Shown here piece by piece: positions 6,379-13,769 of a stretch of 13,885 bases of DNA (the first letter of the stretch is position 1; each line of letters starts with the position of its first letter). This DNA comes from Klebsiella pneumoniae. Its GTDB lineage: Bacteria; Bacteroidota; Bacteroidia; Flavobacteriales; Flavobacteriaceae. Location: NCBI GenBank assembly GCA_943325355.2, contig CALPPA020000017.1, positions 1 to 13,885 of the forward strand, in the 5' to 3' direction. Under the pieces are notes generated by a model that saw nothing but the letters and a program-made list of their open reading frames with translations, had not been told where the DNA came from and made no database searches. The position numbers and the translations under genes were made by a program.

Positions 6379-7638
6379 ATGGAAATTAGTATTATCATAT
6401 TATGTCTAATACTATGTGCTTTTTTCTCGGGAATGGAAATAGCCTTCATCTCTTCCAATAAAATTTACCTTGAAATAGAAAAAAAACAAGACGGTTTTAT
6501 TTCTAAAATCCTTACTAAACTTACTGCAAAACCTTCAAAATTTATTGCCGCGATGCTTATTGGCAACACTATTGCATTGGTGGTTTATGGATTTTTTATG
6601 GGTGAATTATTGATGAATTGGATTTTATTTTTGGGATTTCATTTTTCAGAATTTTTAAATCTGATACTGCAAACGGTGATATCAACCATACTAATTTTGG
6701 CTACAGCCGAGTTTCTATCCAAAGTTTGTTTCCAAATTTATGCCAATTCACTAATTAAGTTTTTTGCGATTCCCGCATATGGATTTTATCTTTTGTTTTA
6801 TTATATCTCTTCTTTTTTTATATGGATTTCTGATTTTATTTTAATAAAATTCTTCAAAACCCAAGGCGATCAAGTGTCATTGTATTTCAGCAAAGCCGAA
6901 CTTGGAAATTATATTTCCGAACAAATGAGTACGATTGAAAATGACGTCGAAATGGATTCTGAAATTCAAATGTTTCAAAATGCACTTGACTTTTCAGGAG
7001 TAAAAGCCAGAGATATTATGACTCACAGGACAGAAATTGTGGCAATTGATTTGTTTGATTCTGTGGCAGAATTAAAAGAAATGTTTATTGAAACAGGCTA
7101 TTCCAAGATTGTGGTGTATCAAAACTCGCTCGATGATATCATTGGGTATGTTCATTCTTTTGACTTATTCAAGAAGCCTAAAAATATTAAGTCGATTGTA
7201 ATTTCGGTTGAATTTATTCCTGAAACAATTTATATTAAAGATGCTATGAATTTGCTTACTAAGAAAAGGAAAAGTGTAGCAGTAGTTCTTGATGAATATG
7301 GAGGAACTTCTGGAATTATAACCATTGAAGATATTGTCGAAGAGCTTTTTGGTGAAATTGAAGACGAACACGATTCAGATGAAGAATTGACCGAGAAAGA
7401 ATTGGAAGATGGAGTTTTTATTTTTTCTACTCGATTAGACGTAGAATATTTGAATCAAACCTACAAGCTCAATATTCCCGAGTGTGATTCATACGGAACG
7501 CTTGGCGGTTTTATTGTAGATACCATCAAAGAAATCCCTCAAAAAGGCGATGTAATTACCATTGGCATCTATCATTTTATCATAGAAGAAGCCATAAATA
7601 AGAGAATTGAATTGGTTAAAATGACAATTAAAGATTGA
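6379..7638 (+). CDS. CNNM/CorC (hemolysin C-like) membrane protein with DUF21 and CBS domains
   Basis: The 419-residue protein has an N-terminal DUF21 (CNNM) membrane domain (about 1-160, with 'FSGMEIAF' at 16-23 and 'IGNTIALVVYG' at 61-71). A CBS pair follows (about 208-330, with 'ARDIMTHRTEIVAID' and 'VVLDEYGGTSGIITIEDIV'), and the protein ends with a CorC/HlyC C-terminal domain (about 345-417, 'YGTLGGFIVD'). Relatives are linked to magnesium and sodium transport (CorC/CNNM), and the CBS pair usually binds an adenine nucleotide. GldE of Bacteroidota gliding motility has the same layout, but no gldD or other gld gene is adjacent, so the general name is safer. The linker at 326-343 is strongly acidic. 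The start follows the 64-residue gene by three bases, so the two are surely co-transcribed. The older label 'hemolysin' does not imply toxin activity. Confidence 0.9.
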   Translation: MEISIIILCLILCAFFSGMEIAFISSNKIYLEIEKKQDGFISKILTKLTAKPSKFIAAMLIGNTIALVVYGFFMGELLMNWILFLGFHFSEFLNLILQTVISTILILATAEFLSKVCFQIYANSLIKFFAIPAYGFYLLFYYISSFFIWISDFILIKFFKTQGDQVSLYFSKAELGNYISEQMSTIENDVEMDSEIQMFQNALDFSGVKARDIMTHRTEIVAIDLFDSVAELKEMFIETGYSKIVVYQNSLDDIIGYVHSFDLFKKPKNIKSIVISVEFIPETIYIKDAMNLLTKKRKSVAVVLDEYGGTSGIITIEDIVEELFGEIEDEHDSDEELTEKELEDGVFIFSTRLDVEYLNQTYKLNIPECDSYGTLGGFIVDTIKEIPQKGDVITIGIYHFIIEEAINKRIELVKMTIKD

Positions 7639-7707
7639 TTTTTTTTGATAAATTAAATTTTCTTGTAAATTATAGCGCGACTAGTATAATTATTAATTAG
7701 ATAATTG

Positions 7708-7715
7708 TATTTTCG
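7708..7715 (+). promoter_or_regulatory. Possible -7 element for the PpiD-like gene
   Basis: TATTTTCG in the 109-base gap is one base off TAnnTTTG and lies 32 bases before the ATG. There is no TTTG at the -33 distance. It carries the same TTCG variant as the coaX candidate. Confidence 0.4.
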
Positions 7716-7747
7716 CAAACTGAATATAAAAATTAACAACAATAAAA

Positions 7748-9847
7748 ATGGCAGTTTTACAAAAAATTAGACAACGTTCGGCATTAATGATAGTGGTTAT
7801 TGCGCTTGCATTATTTGCATTTATAGCAGGAGATCTTTTTAATAAAGGAAACTTTGGTACAAGTTCAAAAGACGTAGGAAGCGTCAACGGAAAAGACATT
7901 TCATTCGAAGAGTTCAGAGTAAAAGTAAGTAATGTTGAAAAAAGTCAACAAGGAATTACTGCAACAGCAGCAGCGAACAGAGTTTGGGAACAAGAAGTTT
8001 CTATCGCTTTGTTAACTTCTGAATTCGAAAAATTAGGATTGAGAGTGGGTTCGAAACACATAATGGAAGTTTTGAAAGCAGATCAAAACATTGGGAAAAA
8101 CCCAATATTTTTAAATGCTGCAGGAGTTTTTGATGAAGCTAAATTCAAAGAATACTTCAAATCAAATCCAGAGCAAGCACAGTTTTTAAAGGACAGAGAG
8201 AAAGATGCTGAGCTTAACGCCAAATATCAAATTTATAACAATTTGATTAAAGCGGGACTTTATACAACTGAAAGTGAAGGAAAATTGAAATATGAAATGG
8301 AAGCCAACAAAGTAAATTTTGCTTACGTTGCTGGATTATATTCTACCATTAAAGACAGTAATGTAAAAGTTTCAGATGATGAAATCGTAGCTTTTATGAA
8401 GAAGAATGAAAAAAAATACAAAGCAGATGAAACTCGCGAAGTTGAATATGTTTTGATTGAAGATAAAGCTTCGCCAGAAGATGAGGCTGAAGTTAAAGCT
8501 AAAATTAACGGTTTATTGTCAGGAAGTGTAGTTTACAATCAAGCCACTTCTAAAAACGATACTTTGCCAGGTTTTAGATCAGCAACAAACATAGTTGAAT
8601 TCGTGAATTCGAATTCTGATTTACCTTACGATTCTACTTACGTTGCCAAAAAAGATTTACCTGCAGTCGATGCGGATAAATTATACAACTTGGCTCCAGG
8701 AGCAATTTACGGTCCTTATATGTTTGGTAAATACTATTGTATTTCAAAATCAATGGGAAGAAAAGTAGGCGTTAACGCAAAAGCTAGCCACATATTAATT
8801 AGTTATGAGGGAACTCAAGTTCCAAACAAAAAAGAAAAAAGAACAAAAGAAGAAGCTAAAGCAAAAGCAGAATCTATCTTGGCTCAAGTAAATGCAAATC
8901 CTGATAGTTTTATGATGCTTGCTTTTACGGCTTCTGATGATTCATCATCACAACAAGGTGGGGATTTAGGATTTTTTGGTCCAAACCAAATGGTAAAACC
9001 TTTTAATGATTTCGTTTTTGGTAGTTCAATTGGTAAAGTAGGTTTAGTAGAAACAGATTTTGGTTTTCATATTATCAAAGTAACAGACAAGCAAGATGGA
9101 ATTCGTTTAGCAACCATTGCACAGAAAATTGAAGCTTCAGAAGCTACCTCCGATAAAGTGTTTACTCAAGCCACACAATTTGAAATCGATGCTTCCGAAA
9201 AAGATTTTGCTAAAACAGCCGCGGCTATGAAACTTACAGTAGCTGCTCCAGTTACTGTAAAAGTAATGGATGAGGCATTTGGTCCATTGGGAAATCATAG
9301 AAATATTGTGAGTTGGGTATTCGAAGATGCAACTAAACTGGGTGACGTCAAAAGATTTGAAGTGGCTAATTTAGGTCACGTGATTGCTAAAGTCAAAAAA
9401 GTAAATGCAGAAGGTCTAATGGCAGTTGATTTAGTTCGATCTTATGTAGAACCAATTCTCAAAAATAAGAAAAAAGCGGAATTAATAAAGGCTAAAATGT
9501 CAGGAACTTCATTAGAAGCGATTGCTAAAGCTACTGGTTCAGCAGTACAACAAGCTACAGATGTTACAATGGAAAACCCAGTTTTAACGGGTGGAGTTGG
9601 TCAAGAACCTAAAGTTGTTGGAAATGCATTTGCATTGGCAGCAGGCAAACTTTCCGCTCCAATCGAAGGGAATACTGGAGTTTATGTAGTAAAAAATAAT
9701 AGCACATTCAAAGCGCCAGCATTAACAAGCCACGCTGCTTATGTTTCTAAATTAAAAGCTCAAAGCGCAGGAGATGTAAATAGAGTGTTACCTACATTAA
9801 AAGACAATGCAAAAATTGAAGATAATAGAAAACAATTCAATTACTAG
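7748..9847 (+). CDS. Membrane-anchored parvulin-type peptidylprolyl isomerase (PpiD/SurA-like foldase)
   Basis: The 699-residue protein has a short cytoplasmic start 'MAVLQKIRQRS', one transmembrane helix (about 12-30) and a long periplasmic part, the plan of PpiD. A SurA-like N-terminal chaperone region (about 42-200, 'VGSVNGKDISFEEFRVKV') is followed by one clear parvulin rotamase domain (about 344-448: 'AKASHILISYEG', 'SQQGGDLGFFGPNQMVKPF', 'VETDFGFHIIKVTDK'). A further region of about 250 residues extends to the C terminus and may contain a degenerate second rotamase or chaperone segment. Such proteins assist folding of newly exported envelope proteins at the inner membrane. It is larger than E. 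coli PpiD (623 residues). The gap from the preceding gene may carry its own promoter, and a hairpin terminator follows. Confidence 0.9.
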   Translation: MAVLQKIRQRSALMIVVIALALFAFIAGDLFNKGNFGTSSKDVGSVNGKDISFEEFRVKVSNVEKSQQGITATAAANRVWEQEVSIALLTSEFEKLGLRVGSKHIMEVLKADQNIGKNPIFLNAAGVFDEAKFKEYFKSNPEQAQFLKDREKDAELNAKYQIYNNLIKAGLYTTESEGKLKYEMEANKVNFAYVAGLYSTIKDSNVKVSDDEIVAFMKKNEKKYKADETREVEYVLIEDKASPEDEAEVKAKINGLLSGSVVYNQATSKNDTLPGFRSATNIVEFVNSNSDLPYDSTYVAKKDLPAVDADKLYNLAPGAIYGPYMFGKYYCISKSMGRKVGVNAKASHILISYEGTQVPNKKEKRTKEEAKAKAESILAQVNANPDSFMMLAFTASDDSSSQQGGDLGFFGPNQMVKPFNDFVFGSSIGKVGLVETDFGFHIIKVTDKQDGIRLATIAQKIEASEATSDKVFTQATQFEIDASEKDFAKTAAAMKLTVAAPVTVKVMDEAFGPLGNHRNIVSWVFEDATKLGDVKRFEVANLGHVIAKVKKVNAEGLMAVDLVRSYVEPILKNKKKAELIKAKMSGTSLEAIAKATGSAVQQATDVTMENPVLTGGVGQEPKVVGNAFALAAGKLSAPIEGNTGVYVVKNNSTFKAPALTSHAAYVSKLKAQSAGDVNRVLPTLKDNAKIEDNRKQFNY

Positions 9848-9868
9848 ATTGAAGTTTTTATAAAAATT

Positions 9869-9895
9869 AAATCCCGAGTAATCGGGATTTTTTTT
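9869..9895 (+). terminator. Terminator between the PpiD-like gene and the convergent GHMP kinase gene
   Basis: A nine-base-pair stem (9869-9877 with 9882-9890, loop GTAA) is followed by a row of T on the plus strand. The GHMP kinase stop codon lies only nine bases to its right. On the minus strand the hairpin is followed by TTAATTTTTA, so it may work in both directions. Confidence 0.85.
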
Positions 9896-9898
9896 GTT

Positions 9899-10822
9899 TT
9901 ATAGAATCATATCTTTGTAGGGAACTATTATCTTGAACCCTTTTTCCTCGAAATAATCACTCGTATTTTCTTTGGAGACCACCAATACAAAATCGCCTCC
10001 CCAAGCACCAAGACTTTTTATGATACCATTAAAATCTGGAAATAAGGATTCTTTCACCGTATGCATTTCTAAAATATTACTCATTTCTGCTTCGTGTGCT
10101 TCAAGTGTTTGAGCAAATTCTTGAAGGGTTTTTGCTTTCAAAACTTCTTTTGTTAGCAAGTCAATTTCAGTAATATTTTTAGCTAAATTCTCGTGCTTAT
10201 TGTTGTAATAAGAAGCAATTGCTGCTTTGCTACTTTGCTTTTTATCGAGATAAACAAAGAATAGATTTTTAGCAAATTCTGGATTGAAAGTTACTCTTTC
10301 GACTTTTGGATTGTCGTTTTCCAAATGATACAAAATAGGGGTGTTGTTTTGAGCACAGGCAATATCGTATCCGCTGCCGCCAAAACTGTTTTTAAGTAAT
10401 ACAAAGGCATCGATTTCCAGCCATTGCGCAATATTATTGATTAAAGTTGAGGAAGTGCCCAAACCCCAATTCCTTGGGAATGTAAGTCGAGTCTTAACAG
10501 AAAAACCTTCTGATTGCTTGAGAAAATCAGGGTTCAATAAAAACCCTTCGTGCAAGATTTCAATCAAGGTATTTCTTTTTGAACTAGCTTTCTCGGAGAT
10601 GGTTTTCTTGGAAATATCCGCAAAAGAAAAACTGTCTTCAAACCAAACACTTCCATCAGAATCAAAACTCGTCCATTTTATTTCTTGATTTTTTCCTTTT
10701 TCGACAATCAGGTTTTGTCCAAATTTAGTTGGTAATGCAAATGCTTTGGCTCCGTCAAGAACAAGGTATTCTCCAGTGATGAGTAGTTTTCCGTTGCTGT
10801 AAAATTCTTTTTTCATTGTCAT
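9899..10822 (-). CDS. GHMP-family kinase of the 'GYDIA' type, probably in the mevalonate pathway
   Basis: The three GHMP kinase motifs are visible in 307 residues: 'GKLLITGEYLVLDG' (11-24), the ATP loop 'FPRNWGLGTSST' (115-126) and the C-terminal 'GAWGGDFVL' (272-280). The hallmark 'GSGYDIA' (149-155) stands where phosphomevalonate kinases carry a similar G-x-D-[IV]-A motif. The gene lies directly downstream of mvaA on the same strand. A kinase acting on mevalonate or phosphomevalonate is therefore likely; phosphomevalonate kinase is my preferred guess, but the substrate cannot be proved from sequence. The start is ambiguous. The ATG at 10822 (MTMKKEF) lies inside a palindromic repeat, whereas Met3 at 10816 lies just after it and gives 'MKKEFYSNGK', the more natural start. 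The gap to mvaA is 81 bases and holds two palindromic repeats. Confidence 0.87.
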   Translation of the reverse strand: MTMKKEFYSNGKLLITGEYLVLDGAKAFALPTKFGQNLIVEKGKNQEIKWTSFDSDGSVWFEDSFSFADISKKTISEKASSKRNTLIEILHEGFLLNPDFLKQSEGFSVKTRLTFPRNWGLGTSSTLINNIAQWLEIDAFVLLKNSFGGSGYDIACAQNNTPILYHLENDNPKVERVTFNPEFAKNLFFVYLDKKQSSKAAIASYYNNKHENLAKNITEIDLLTKEVLKAKTLQEFAQTLEAHEAEMSNILEMHTVKESLFPDFNGIIKSLGAWGGDFVLVVSKENTSDYFEEKGFKIIVPYKDMIL

Positions 10823-10842
10823 TGCGAGGTACGAAGCAATCT
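10819..10842. repeat. Palindromic intergenic repeat overlapping the GHMP kinase start
   Basis: The sequence has the shape CATTGCGAGG-x-ACGAAGCAATC, with arms ATTGC (10821-10825) and GCAAT (10836-10840). It resembles a short dispersed repeat found between genes in many bacterial genomes. Only one copy is in the window, so its repeated nature is inferred from recognition. The outermost ATG of the GHMP kinase frame is formed by its arm. Confidence 0.55.
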
Positions 10843-10872
10843 TGTATTCGTAAATTCAGTTTTTTATAGATG

Positions 10873-10891
10873 TCAGGGTTTTGAACCCTGA
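10873..10891. repeat. Perfect palindrome between mvaA and the GHMP kinase gene
   Basis: Arms TCAGGGTT (10873-10880) and AACCCTGA (10884-10891) flank a three-base loop. It is not followed by a T tract on either strand, so it is not a convincing terminator. It resembles the 'CAGGGTTTTGAACCCTG' intergenic repeats of Flavobacterium genomes, a claim made from recognition only. Confidence 0.5.
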
Positions 10892-10903
10892 AAGTGTTAA
10901 TAC

Positions 10904-12226
10904 TTAAACAATTCTTCTTAAATTTTCAATATACTCAACAACAGCACTATGCGAAACCACGTGGTGTTTAAAATGTTTCCGAATCAAAAGACGTTCCTCA
11001 TCATTTGCTTCAAACTGGTTCAGGATGTTGTTCAAATGCATTTTCATATGTCCATCCTGAATTCCTGTTGTAGTCAACGAGCGCAAAGCAGCAAAGTTTT
11101 GTGCCAAACCGGCAACAGCCACAAACTGCATCAATTCTTTCGCCGATGGATTTTCTAACATTTCCAAACATAGTTTTACCAAAGGATGCAATGAAGTCAA
11201 ACCACCAACGGTTCCTAAAGCCAATGGAATTTCCAGCCAAAACGTAAAAATACCATTTTCGATTTTGGCGTGGGACAAACTCGTATAATTTCCGTTTCGC
11301 GAAGCATAAGCGTGAATTCCAGCTTCAACAGCACGAAAATCATTTCCTGTGGCAAGAACGACAGCATCGATTCCGTTCATAATTCCCTTGTTGTGGGTTA
11401 CGGCTCGAAATGGTTCCACTTCGGCGATTTGAACAGCACGGACGAATCTTTCGGCAAAAGCTTTTGGGTTCGGAATGTGTTTTTCAACCAGGTCATCAAC
11501 TAGACATGAAACTTCGGCTCGAACGATACAATTTGGGACGTAATTCGAGAGAATGCTCATCACGACTTCAATGTTTTTTTCTTCTTCAGAAAATAAATCA
11601 TAGACTTCCGTTTCTTCTTTCAGGGTTTTTGCAAATTGCTCCAAACACGAATTAATAAAATTGGCGCCCATTGAATCTTTAGTATCAAAAGTCGCGTGAA
11701 GCTGAAAATAATTGGGTAATAAATTGGTTTTGTCTTTTAGGACAATATCCAGAATTCCACCACCTCGTTTTTGCATATTTTTAGTAATGCTTTCGGTATT
11801 GGCAAAAAAATGTGCTTTAGTTTGTGCAAAAAAGAGTTCCAATTTCGATTTGTCTCCCTTGAAAATAAAGTGAACTTGTCCAATTTTTTCAGTATTGATG
11901 ACGGTGGCTTTAAATCCACCACGAGTGGACCAGAATTTTGCCGATTTGGCTGCAGCGGCAACTACGGAACTTTCCTCAATCGCCATTGGAATGCTGCTGT
12001 ATTTGCCGTTAATCAAAAAATTGGGAGCAACTCCAAGCGGAATGTACAAATTGCTTATCGTATTTTCTATGAATTCATCGTGAAGCTTTTGGATTTTCTC
12101 GTCAGCATTCCAATAATTTTTAATAATAGAAATGGCTTCTTTTGGATTAGAAAAATATTCTTTGGCTATCCAGTTTATTTTTTCTTCTTTGGAAAATTTT
12201 GAAAATCCTGCGACTTCGTTACTCAT
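10904..12226 (-). CDS. mvaA: Hydroxymethylglutaryl-CoA reductase, class II type
   Basis: The enzyme reduces HMG-CoA to mevalonate with NAD(P)H, the committed step of the mevalonate route to isoprenoids (quinone side chains, carotenoids, lipid carriers). The 440-residue length and motif layout match soluble bacterial class II enzymes: 'PLGVAPNFLINGKYSSIPMA' (63-82) then the catalytic Glu at 84/85, 'DSMGANFINSCLE' (184-196), 'HNKG' with catalytic Lys280, 'GNDFRAVEAG' with Asp296, and 'DGHMKMH' with catalytic His393. The C terminus forms the mobile flap domain of this class. Class II enzymes were first described as mevalonate-degrading, but in Flavobacteriia, which make isoprenoids from mevalonate, a synthetic role is expected. 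The GHMP kinase downstream supports this. Cofactor preference cannot be read safely. The ATG at 12226 lies about 20 bases after a predicted transcription start. Confidence 0.95.
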   Translation of the reverse strand: MSNEVAGFSKFSKEEKINWIAKEYFSNPKEAISIIKNYWNADEKIQKLHDEFIENTISNLYIPLGVAPNFLINGKYSSIPMAIEESSVVAAAAKSAKFWSTRGGFKATVINTEKIGQVHFIFKGDKSKLELFFAQTKAHFFANTESITKNMQKRGGGILDIVLKDKTNLLPNYFQLHATFDTKDSMGANFINSCLEQFAKTLKEETEVYDLFSEEEKNIEVVMSILSNYVPNCIVRAEVSCLVDDLVEKHIPNPKAFAERFVRAVQIAEVEPFRAVTHNKGIMNGIDAVVLATGNDFRAVEAGIHAYASRNGNYTSLSHAKIENGIFTFWLEIPLALGTVGGLTSLHPLVKLCLEMLENPSAKELMQFVAVAGLAQNFAALRSLTTTGIQDGHMKMHLNNILNQFEANDEERLLIRKHFKHHVVSHSAVVEYIENLRRIV

Positions 12227-12254
12227 ATTTTTTAGATATCTGTTTATGATATTG

Positions 12255-12262
12255 CAAAGATA
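12255..12262 (-). promoter_or_regulatory. Probable -7 promoter element of mvaA
   Basis: The minus strand reads TATCTTTG, a full match to TAnnTTTG, 29 bases before the mvaA ATG. No TTTG stands 19 bases upstream of it, so the -33 element is weak. Confidence 0.55.
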
Positions 12263-12339
12263 CGGTTTAGATTTTATTGAAATAGTTTTCTATAAATTTG
12301 TTAGATTACTTTAAAATATAGTTGATAATTAACACTGTC

Positions 12340-12359
12340 ATTCCCGAGAAGTCGGGAAT
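12340..12359. repeat. Palindrome at the 3' end of the ABC permease gene
   Basis: Arms ATTCCCGA (12340-12347) and TCGGGAAT (12352-12359) flank a four-base loop, inside a longer 'GTCATTCCCGAGAAGTCGGG' context typical of dispersed intergenic repeats. Its edge touches the stop codon of the permease gene (12359-12361). It could act as a weak terminator for that gene, but no T tract follows on the minus strand (GACAGTGTT). Confidence 0.5.
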
Positions 12360-13606
12360 TACATCCCCGTTCTAATCGCCTCTACAGGATCGAGTTTTGA
12401 AGCAGCAATCGCAGGAAGAATCCCTGAAATCAAACCAATTATAGCTGCCAGTCCGGTTCCTAATAGAATATTCCCCATTCCTAAAACAAATTCAAACTCC
12501 AATGCTTTGGTCAATATTAATGAGATAATCCAAACCAAAAACAACCCGATAATTCCTCCAAAAACAGAAAGTATAATCGCTTCAAACAAGAATTGAAACA
12601 ATATAAATCTGTTTTTGGCGCCTAATGATTTTTGAATCCCAATCAGATTGGTTCTCTCTTTTACAGAAACAAACATAATATTTGCAATACCAAAGCCGCC
12701 AACAAGCAAGGAAAAGCCACTGATTATCCAACCTACAATATTCATTTGTGAAATAATTCCGTCTATTAAATCAGTGAATCCTGAGAAAACATTAATAAAG
12801 AAGTTGTCTATTTCACCAGCTTTCATTCCACGGAAATTCCTTAATTTTTGCGTCATTTCAGCTTTATAGGAATCCATATCTACACCTTTTTCGGGCTTAA
12901 AAACAATCACATTAATCAATCCTTTGTTATTATCTCCAAATCGTTGTCGTACAAAATTCACCGGAATAAAAGCTGAGCTATCATTGTCGCCAAAAAATCC
13001 TGACCCTTCTTTTTTCAATACTCCAATAACAGTAAATTTTTGACCGTACAGTCGTATTTTTTTGCCAATAGGCTCAGCATCTTCAAAAAGGGATTGAGCA
13101 ATTTCATTTCCAATAACTATAACTGGAGCTGCAGAATTCGCTTCGGATTCCGTATAAAATCGTCCATCTTCAAATTCAAGTCCTTGAATGTCGATAAATT
13201 CGTGCGAAACGGGAACTATATTTACATCTGTTACGGTATTCGAACCATATTTTATAGACTCCCTTTTGGTAAATATTTGAAAACCCATTTGTTCAGTACT
13301 TGACATTGAGCCCTTCAAATAAGTATATTCCTCGTATTTTACATTCGGAAACTGTTCTCTTTTCCATTGTGGAATTTCCGAAGGTCCAAAAGACATTTTC
13401 ATCAAATAAATAGTGTTTTTATCCAAAGAACTCAAATCCTTTGAAATTTTTCTGTCTAATGAATCTACAGCTGCAAGTACAGCAATGATCGAAAAAATCC
13501 CAATGGTAACCCCAAGCAAAGACAATAAAGTTCTCAGTTTATTGTTCCGTAAAGCATTAATCGCAAAACCAAAACTCTCTGATAAAAGTCGAAAATAAAC
13601 TAGCAT
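12359..13606 (-). CDS. ABC transporter permease of the MacB/FtsX type
   Basis: The 415-residue inner-membrane protein has the four-helix MacB/FtsX plan: one helix near the N terminus (about 27-48) after an amphipathic 'NALRNNKLRTLLSLLGVTIG' start, a large periplasmic MacB-like core domain (about 50-285), then three helices (about 287-315, 338-365 and 378-402). The segment 'VKERTNLIGIQKSLGAK' (315-331) is the cytoplasmic coupling region, and the end 'LDPVEAIR' is the usual FtsX-family C terminus. Relatives drive lipoprotein release, toxin or antibiotic efflux, or cell-wall signalling rather than ordinary transmembrane import. There is no ATPase gene beside it here, and its partner must be encoded elsewhere. 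mvaA lies 132 bases downstream and has its own promoter candidate. Confidence 0.9.
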   Translation of the reverse strand: MLVYFRLLSESFGFAINALRNNKLRTLLSLLGVTIGIFSIIAVLAAVDSLDRKISKDLSSLDKNTIYLMKMSFGPSEIPQWKREQFPNVKYEEYTYLKGSMSSTEQMGFQIFTKRESIKYGSNTVTDVNIVPVSHEFIDIQGLEFEDGRFYTESEANSAAPVIVIGNEIAQSLFEDAEPIGKKIRLYGQKFTVIGVLKKEGSGFFGDNDSSAFIPVNFVRQRFGDNNKGLINVIVFKPEKGVDMDSYKAEMTQKLRNFRGMKAGEIDNFFINVFSGFTDLIDGIISQMNIVGWIISGFSLLVGGFGIANIMFVSVKERTNLIGIQKSLGAKNRFILFQFLFEAIILSVFGGIIGLFLVWIISLILTKALEFEFVLGMGNILLGTGLAAIIGLISGILPAIAASKLDPVEAIRTGM

Positions 13607-13715
13607 AAAACGGGGATTAGTGTTACTGTAAAATTCAATAATTTTTTTTCATAATCCTAATGAAAATTTAATAACTCATTTGTAGCTTTTTTTAATACAT
13701 TGTTACAGAAATACA

Positions 13716-13746
13716 TTTGAATTTTACATCAAAAAAACTACTTTTG
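13716..13746 (+). promoter_or_regulatory. Promoter of purH (Bacteroidota sigma-A type)
   Basis: TTTG (13716-13719) is followed after exactly 19 bases by TACTTTTG (13739-13746), a full match to the -33/-7 consensus. Transcription would start near 13753, giving a leader of about 17 bases before the ATG. The rest of the divergent gap (13607-13715) shows no clear promoter for the ABC permease gene. Confidence 0.85.
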
Positions 13747-13769
13747 CACGATTGAAATCTAACTACAAA

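Noticed and set aside
6379..7638. Gliding motility gene gldE
   Set aside because: The domain layout is shared, but no gldD or other gliding gene is next to it and the surrounding genes are for envelope and CoA functions.
7638..7650. T-rich run after the CNNM-type gene, considered as a terminator
   Set aside because: There is no inverted repeat before the T run, so it lacks the stem of an intrinsic terminator.
10873..10891. Hairpin considered as a terminator of mvaA
   Set aside because: No run of T follows the stem on the minus strand; it fits a palindromic repeat better.
11771..12202. A 143-codon open frame on the plus strand, antisense to mvaA
   Set aside because: Its product has no recognisable motif and is biased to Phe and Asn as expected from the reverse of an AT-rich gene; mvaA on the other strand has every catalytic motif.
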